Shown here: positions 61,726 through 64,000 of the stretch, one piece after another
How the letters are laid out: every line of letters begins with the position of its first letter
Numbering within the stretch: the stretch's first letter is position 1
Origin: Thermogemmatispora onikobensis
GTDB lineage: Bacteria > Chloroflexota > Ktedonobacteria > Ktedonobacterales > Ktedonobacteraceae
Direction: 5' to 3'
Length of the DNA stretch: 64,000 bases
NCBI RefSeq assembly: GCF_001748285.1
Contig: NZ_BDGT01000030.1
Location: 1-64,000 of the forward strand
Made by a program: the position numbers and the translations under genes
The notes under the pieces: generated by a model
Told to the model about the DNA's origin: nothing
The model's input: only the letters and a program-made list of their open reading frames with translations
Databases searched by the model: none

Positions 61726-62408
61726 CGCTTTCCCCGAAAGTGGTGACAGATGCGTTCCAAAACTTGCGCGATGCTGAGATGGTCGGTGTTGATGACTATG
61801 GCATCGGGCGCCGGCTGCATGTTCTCGCGGTCAATCTCGTCACGGCGCCGAATGTCAGCGAGCACTTCCTCAAAGGAGGGAAGGGCCGGGTGATCATGGC
61901 CGAGGTGCTCCAGCAGTTCGGCATAGCGTCGACGTCCGCGCTCCTCGAGGCTGGCCGTCAGATAGATTTTCAGCTCGGCGTCGGGCAGGACCACGGCGCC
62001 GATGTCGCGTCCAACCATGACGACGCGGCCAGGGCGAGCCAGCGCGCGCTGGGCCTCAATCAGGACGCTGCGAACTTCGGGATGGGCAGAGACCAGCGAG
62101 ACGGTACGGGTTACATCAGGGCTGCGAATGGCCCAGGTGACGTCTTCGCCGTTGACGGTTACTGTGTACTGACGCCCGTCCTCAATATGAGGATGGCTGA
62201 TGACGATCCTGGCCTCGCGCGCCAGGCGCCCAAGAGCCTCCCCATCGTGCGGGTCGAGATCCCGCTCTAGGGCCAGCCAGGTCAAAGCCCGATACATGGC
62301 CCCGGTGTCAATATAGAGATAGCCCAGACAGCGCGCTAAGCGCTCCCCCACGGTGCTCTTACCGGCGCCGGCTGGTCCATCGATGGCAATGCGTTCCGCC
62401 TGCTCCAT
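61722..62408 (-). CDS. cmk: (d)CMP kinase
   Basis: Phosphorylates CMP and dCMP. The 228-aa protein has the P-loop IDGPAGAGKSTVGERLA, YIDTGAMYRALTWLAL, RSPDVTRTVSLVSAHPEVR, VMVGRDIGAVVLPDAELKIYLTA and RRRDEIDRENMQPAPDAI. ATG 62408 fits homology; the frame open to 62474 adds non-conserved residues. Co-translated with plsC. Confidence 0.95.
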   Translation of the reverse strand: MEQAERIAIDGPAGAGKSTVGERLARCLGYLYIDTGAMYRALTWLALERDLDPHDGEALGRLAREARIVISHPHIEDGRQYTVTVNGEDVTWAIRSPDVTRTVSLVSAHPEVRSVLIEAQRALARPGRVVMVGRDIGAVVLPDAELKIYLTASLEERGRRRYAELLEHLGHDHPALPSFEEVLADIRRRDEIDRENMQPAPDAIVINTDHLSIAQVLERICHHFRGKR

Positions 62409-62714
62409 GTGGGTTCCGAGCCTTTCTGGTCGGCTTGCAAATGTCGCTAAGATTATACCATAGCTCCTCAGCAAAGCAGGCCCCCCTTGACTTTCCTGTC
62501 CCTCTGACTCACCTCCACCGCCGCCTCCCCCCTATAGCTTTAGTCTTCCCTTTGAGCTTCGTCCATTGAATGAAAAGGGAGCGTTCTTTCGTCAGAAATG
62601 GTATCCTTCTTATGGCACGTGCTATCCTCCTGATGAAGGAGGCCATCAGAAGAAGAAGAAGAAGGACGGCATAGGCGCCGGCTTTCCCCCATTCCAGTGA
62701 AGGAGGTTGCAACG

Positions 62715-63431
62715 ATGAGCAAGCGATCCGAACACGTTGAGGTACAGCGCCCTGCGCGCCGCGAGAGCGTCTATGCACGCTATCTGCGGCTCTCTGAACT
62801 GTTATCCTTACAGAAGCCAGAGGAGGAGCTGGCCCATCACGATGAGCTGCAATTTCAGATCGTTCATCAGGTGTTCGAGCTATGGTGGAAGGAAACAGCC
62901 TTCGAGCTGCGCAGCATCAGCCGCCTGCTCAAGGAGGCGAACCTCCATGAGGCGCTGCGTTTGCTGCAGCGTGTGATCCGCATCCAGTATCTGCTGCTGG
63001 AGAATATGCGCATGCTCGAAACAATGTCCCCCTGGGACTTTCACGCTTTTCGCAAGCTGCTGGCCGGGGGGGCAGGCAGCGATTCGCCAGGCTATCGCGA
63101 GCTGCAGCGCCTCTCGCCGCCGCTCTGGGACGACTTCCGCTCCTTGCTGGCCGCGGCAGGCGCTTCGCTCAGCGACGTCTACCTCCAGGCCGGACGCTAT
63201 CCCTTACTGCATGCCTTCGCCGAGGCCCTCATCGATTACGATGAGGTGATGCAGACCTTCCGCTTCCGGCACTATAAGCTCGCCGAGCGTATGATTGGCG
63301 CGACGACAATGGGCACTGGCGGCACACCTATGCCCCTTCTCGAACGTACTACTCATGATATGTTCTATCCCGAGCTCTGGGAGGTGCGCAATCGCCTGAG
63401 TGCGCTTGCTCAGGAACAGGGCCAGATCTAG
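62715..63431 (+). CDS. tryptophan 2,3-dioxygenase family protein
   Basis: Heme enzyme family that opens the tryptophan ring to N-formylkynurenine. The 238-aa protein keeps the pattern YARYLRLSELLSLQKP, HHDELQFQIVHQVFELWWKE (distal His region), FRFRHYKLAERMIG (proximal His) and TTMGTGGTP. ATG 62715 has GGAGG 9 nt upstream. No kynureninase or kynurenine formamidase genes are adjacent, so the pathway role is open. Confidence 0.8.
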   Translation: MSKRSEHVEVQRPARRESVYARYLRLSELLSLQKPEEELAHHDELQFQIVHQVFELWWKETAFELRSISRLLKEANLHEALRLLQRVIRIQYLLLENMRMLETMSPWDFHAFRKLLAGGAGSDSPGYRELQRLSPPLWDDFRSLLAAAGASLSDVYLQAGRYPLLHAFAEALIDYDEVMQTFRFRHYKLAERMIGATTMGTGGTPMPLLERTTHDMFYPELWEVRNRLSALAQEQGQI

Positions 63432-63490
63432 CCAGACAGCAGAATGCGCTTCTTTCTGGCAGGTCTGGCACAAGTACCAGATTTTGGCTC

Positions 63491-63519
63491 TTCACATTTT
63501 TCGTCATTTGTCATATGCT
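63491..63519 (+). promoter_or_regulatory. possible promoter of the final reading frame
   Basis: TTCACA (63491-63496), 17-nt spacer, TATGCT (63514-63519). Moderate match. Confidence 0.4.
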
Positions 63520-63580
63520 TTGAACGAGTCTAGCAATCAATCGTTCAACAGTAGAAGCTCCTGGAAAAGGCATATTGACA

Positions 63581-64000
63581 GTGAGTTCAGAACACGAGAA
63601 AGTCACACATGCGTCAGAAGAGACGCCGACTCAGCCGAAGCAGCCGCCCTTGCCGGTGGAGCAGAGAGCGGATCAGCCGCTTCCTGAGCAGCCAGTGAGT
63701 GGGGAGAAGGCCCCAGCAACGGGGACCGCGCCGGCAGCCGGGGCTGGACAGCTGGCAGCTCCAGGGGAGCAGGGGGCTGTCTCTGTGAATCAGGCGGTCA
63801 ACCAAATGGCACCTGGCCCGGCGCAATTTACCTATTGGGAGCATGCTGGTTCCAGTCCGGTGATCCCTGGCGGCAGTGGACCAGGATGGGGCTGGGGTGT
63901 CTGGCCCTCACCGTCGACGTCACCTGCGCCCCCTATGTCAGCGCCGATGGCTCCGGCAGCTTCGGGGTACGCATCCCAGCCAGCCTACGGCGGAGCACCC
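63581..64000 (+). CDS. proline-rich protein, C-terminus beyond the window
   Basis: A frame opened by GTG at 63581 stays open to the last base (140 codons). The start region is rich in E, Q and P, then G, A and P, with PAQFTYWEHAGSSP and a GWGWGVWPSP tract. Such P/G-rich leaders often precede membrane domains, but none is visible yet. AAAAGG lies 11 nt before the GTG. Function unknown. Confidence 0.55.
   Translation, partial: MSSEHEKVTHASEETPTQPKQPPLPVEQRADQPLPEQPVSGEKAPATGTAPAAGAGQLAAPGEQGAVSVNQAVNQMAPGPAQFTYWEHAGSSPVIPGGSGPGWGWGVWPSPSTSPAPPMSAPMAPAASGYASQPAYGGAP

Overview
The window looks like a chromosomal segment of a Chloroflexota bacterium, most likely class Ktedonobacteria (Thermogemmatispora-like). 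I infer this from high-GC coding sequence, single-membrane style envelope genes, two-component chromate transporters, MoxR/DUF58/protein-kinase-like clusters and a DUF6909-type protein. The taxon is inferred, not proven. The left edge is the 5' end of a 16S rRNA gene on the minus strand, with a near-consensus rRNA promoter.

Layout. 1-3.7 kb: 16S end, beta-carbonic anhydrase, small membrane protein, ECF sigma/anti-sigma pair, tRNA-Pro(GGG). 3.8-7.3 kb: dnaE (minus). 7.4-8.7 kb: LacI-family repressor behind three abutting palindromic operators. 8.8-9.7 kb: methyltransferase. 10.0-20.3 kb: purine operon purL-purQM-purC-purF-purD-purE-purN, with a PurS-like N-terminus on PurL, a PurQ-PurM fusion and a class II (CO2-using) PurE. 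20.4-23.0 kb: an AT-rich DarT-like DNA ADP-ribosyltransferase gene followed at once by an ADP-ribosylglycohydrolase gene, a likely toxin-antitoxin or defence pair. 23.2-28.8 kb: a CruF-like/acyltransferase fusion and three tandem GT2 glycosyltransferases, which suggest carotenoid glycosyl-ester formation. 28.9-33.5 kb: a TcmP-like protein, an orphan DNA methyltransferase and a DUF6909-like protein.

33.5-41.1 kb (minus): two pseudokinases flanking a DUF58-MoxR pair, and a membrane-anchored beta-rich protein. 41.2-49.2 kb (minus): GT9 glycosyltransferase, small membrane protein, HerA ATPase, stand-alone HAS-barrel protein, and a 1262-residue ImmA/IrrE-UvrD-PD-(D/E)XK fusion. 49.5-55.5 kb: PH-like membrane protein, CoaX with an altered active site, secreted helical protein, lipoprotein, Mn/Fe superoxide dismutase, two chromate transporter subunits.

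55.6-60.8 kb: a broken small gene, an ARPP-like and VWA/TROVE-like gene pair, a 1-kb non-coding stretch holding a strong promoter and terminator that define a roughly 260-nt candidate RNA, and a TreT-like trehalose synthase. 60.9-64 kb: plsC, cmk, a tryptophan 2,3-dioxygenase family gene, and a proline-rich reading frame cut by the window end.

The best candidates for undescribed biology are the DarT/ADP-ribosylhydrolase pair, the ImmA-helicase-nuclease fusion beside HerA, and the VWA/TROVE-ARPP operon with its candidate RNA. All function calls are from reading the sequence and family knowledge; no database search was run.
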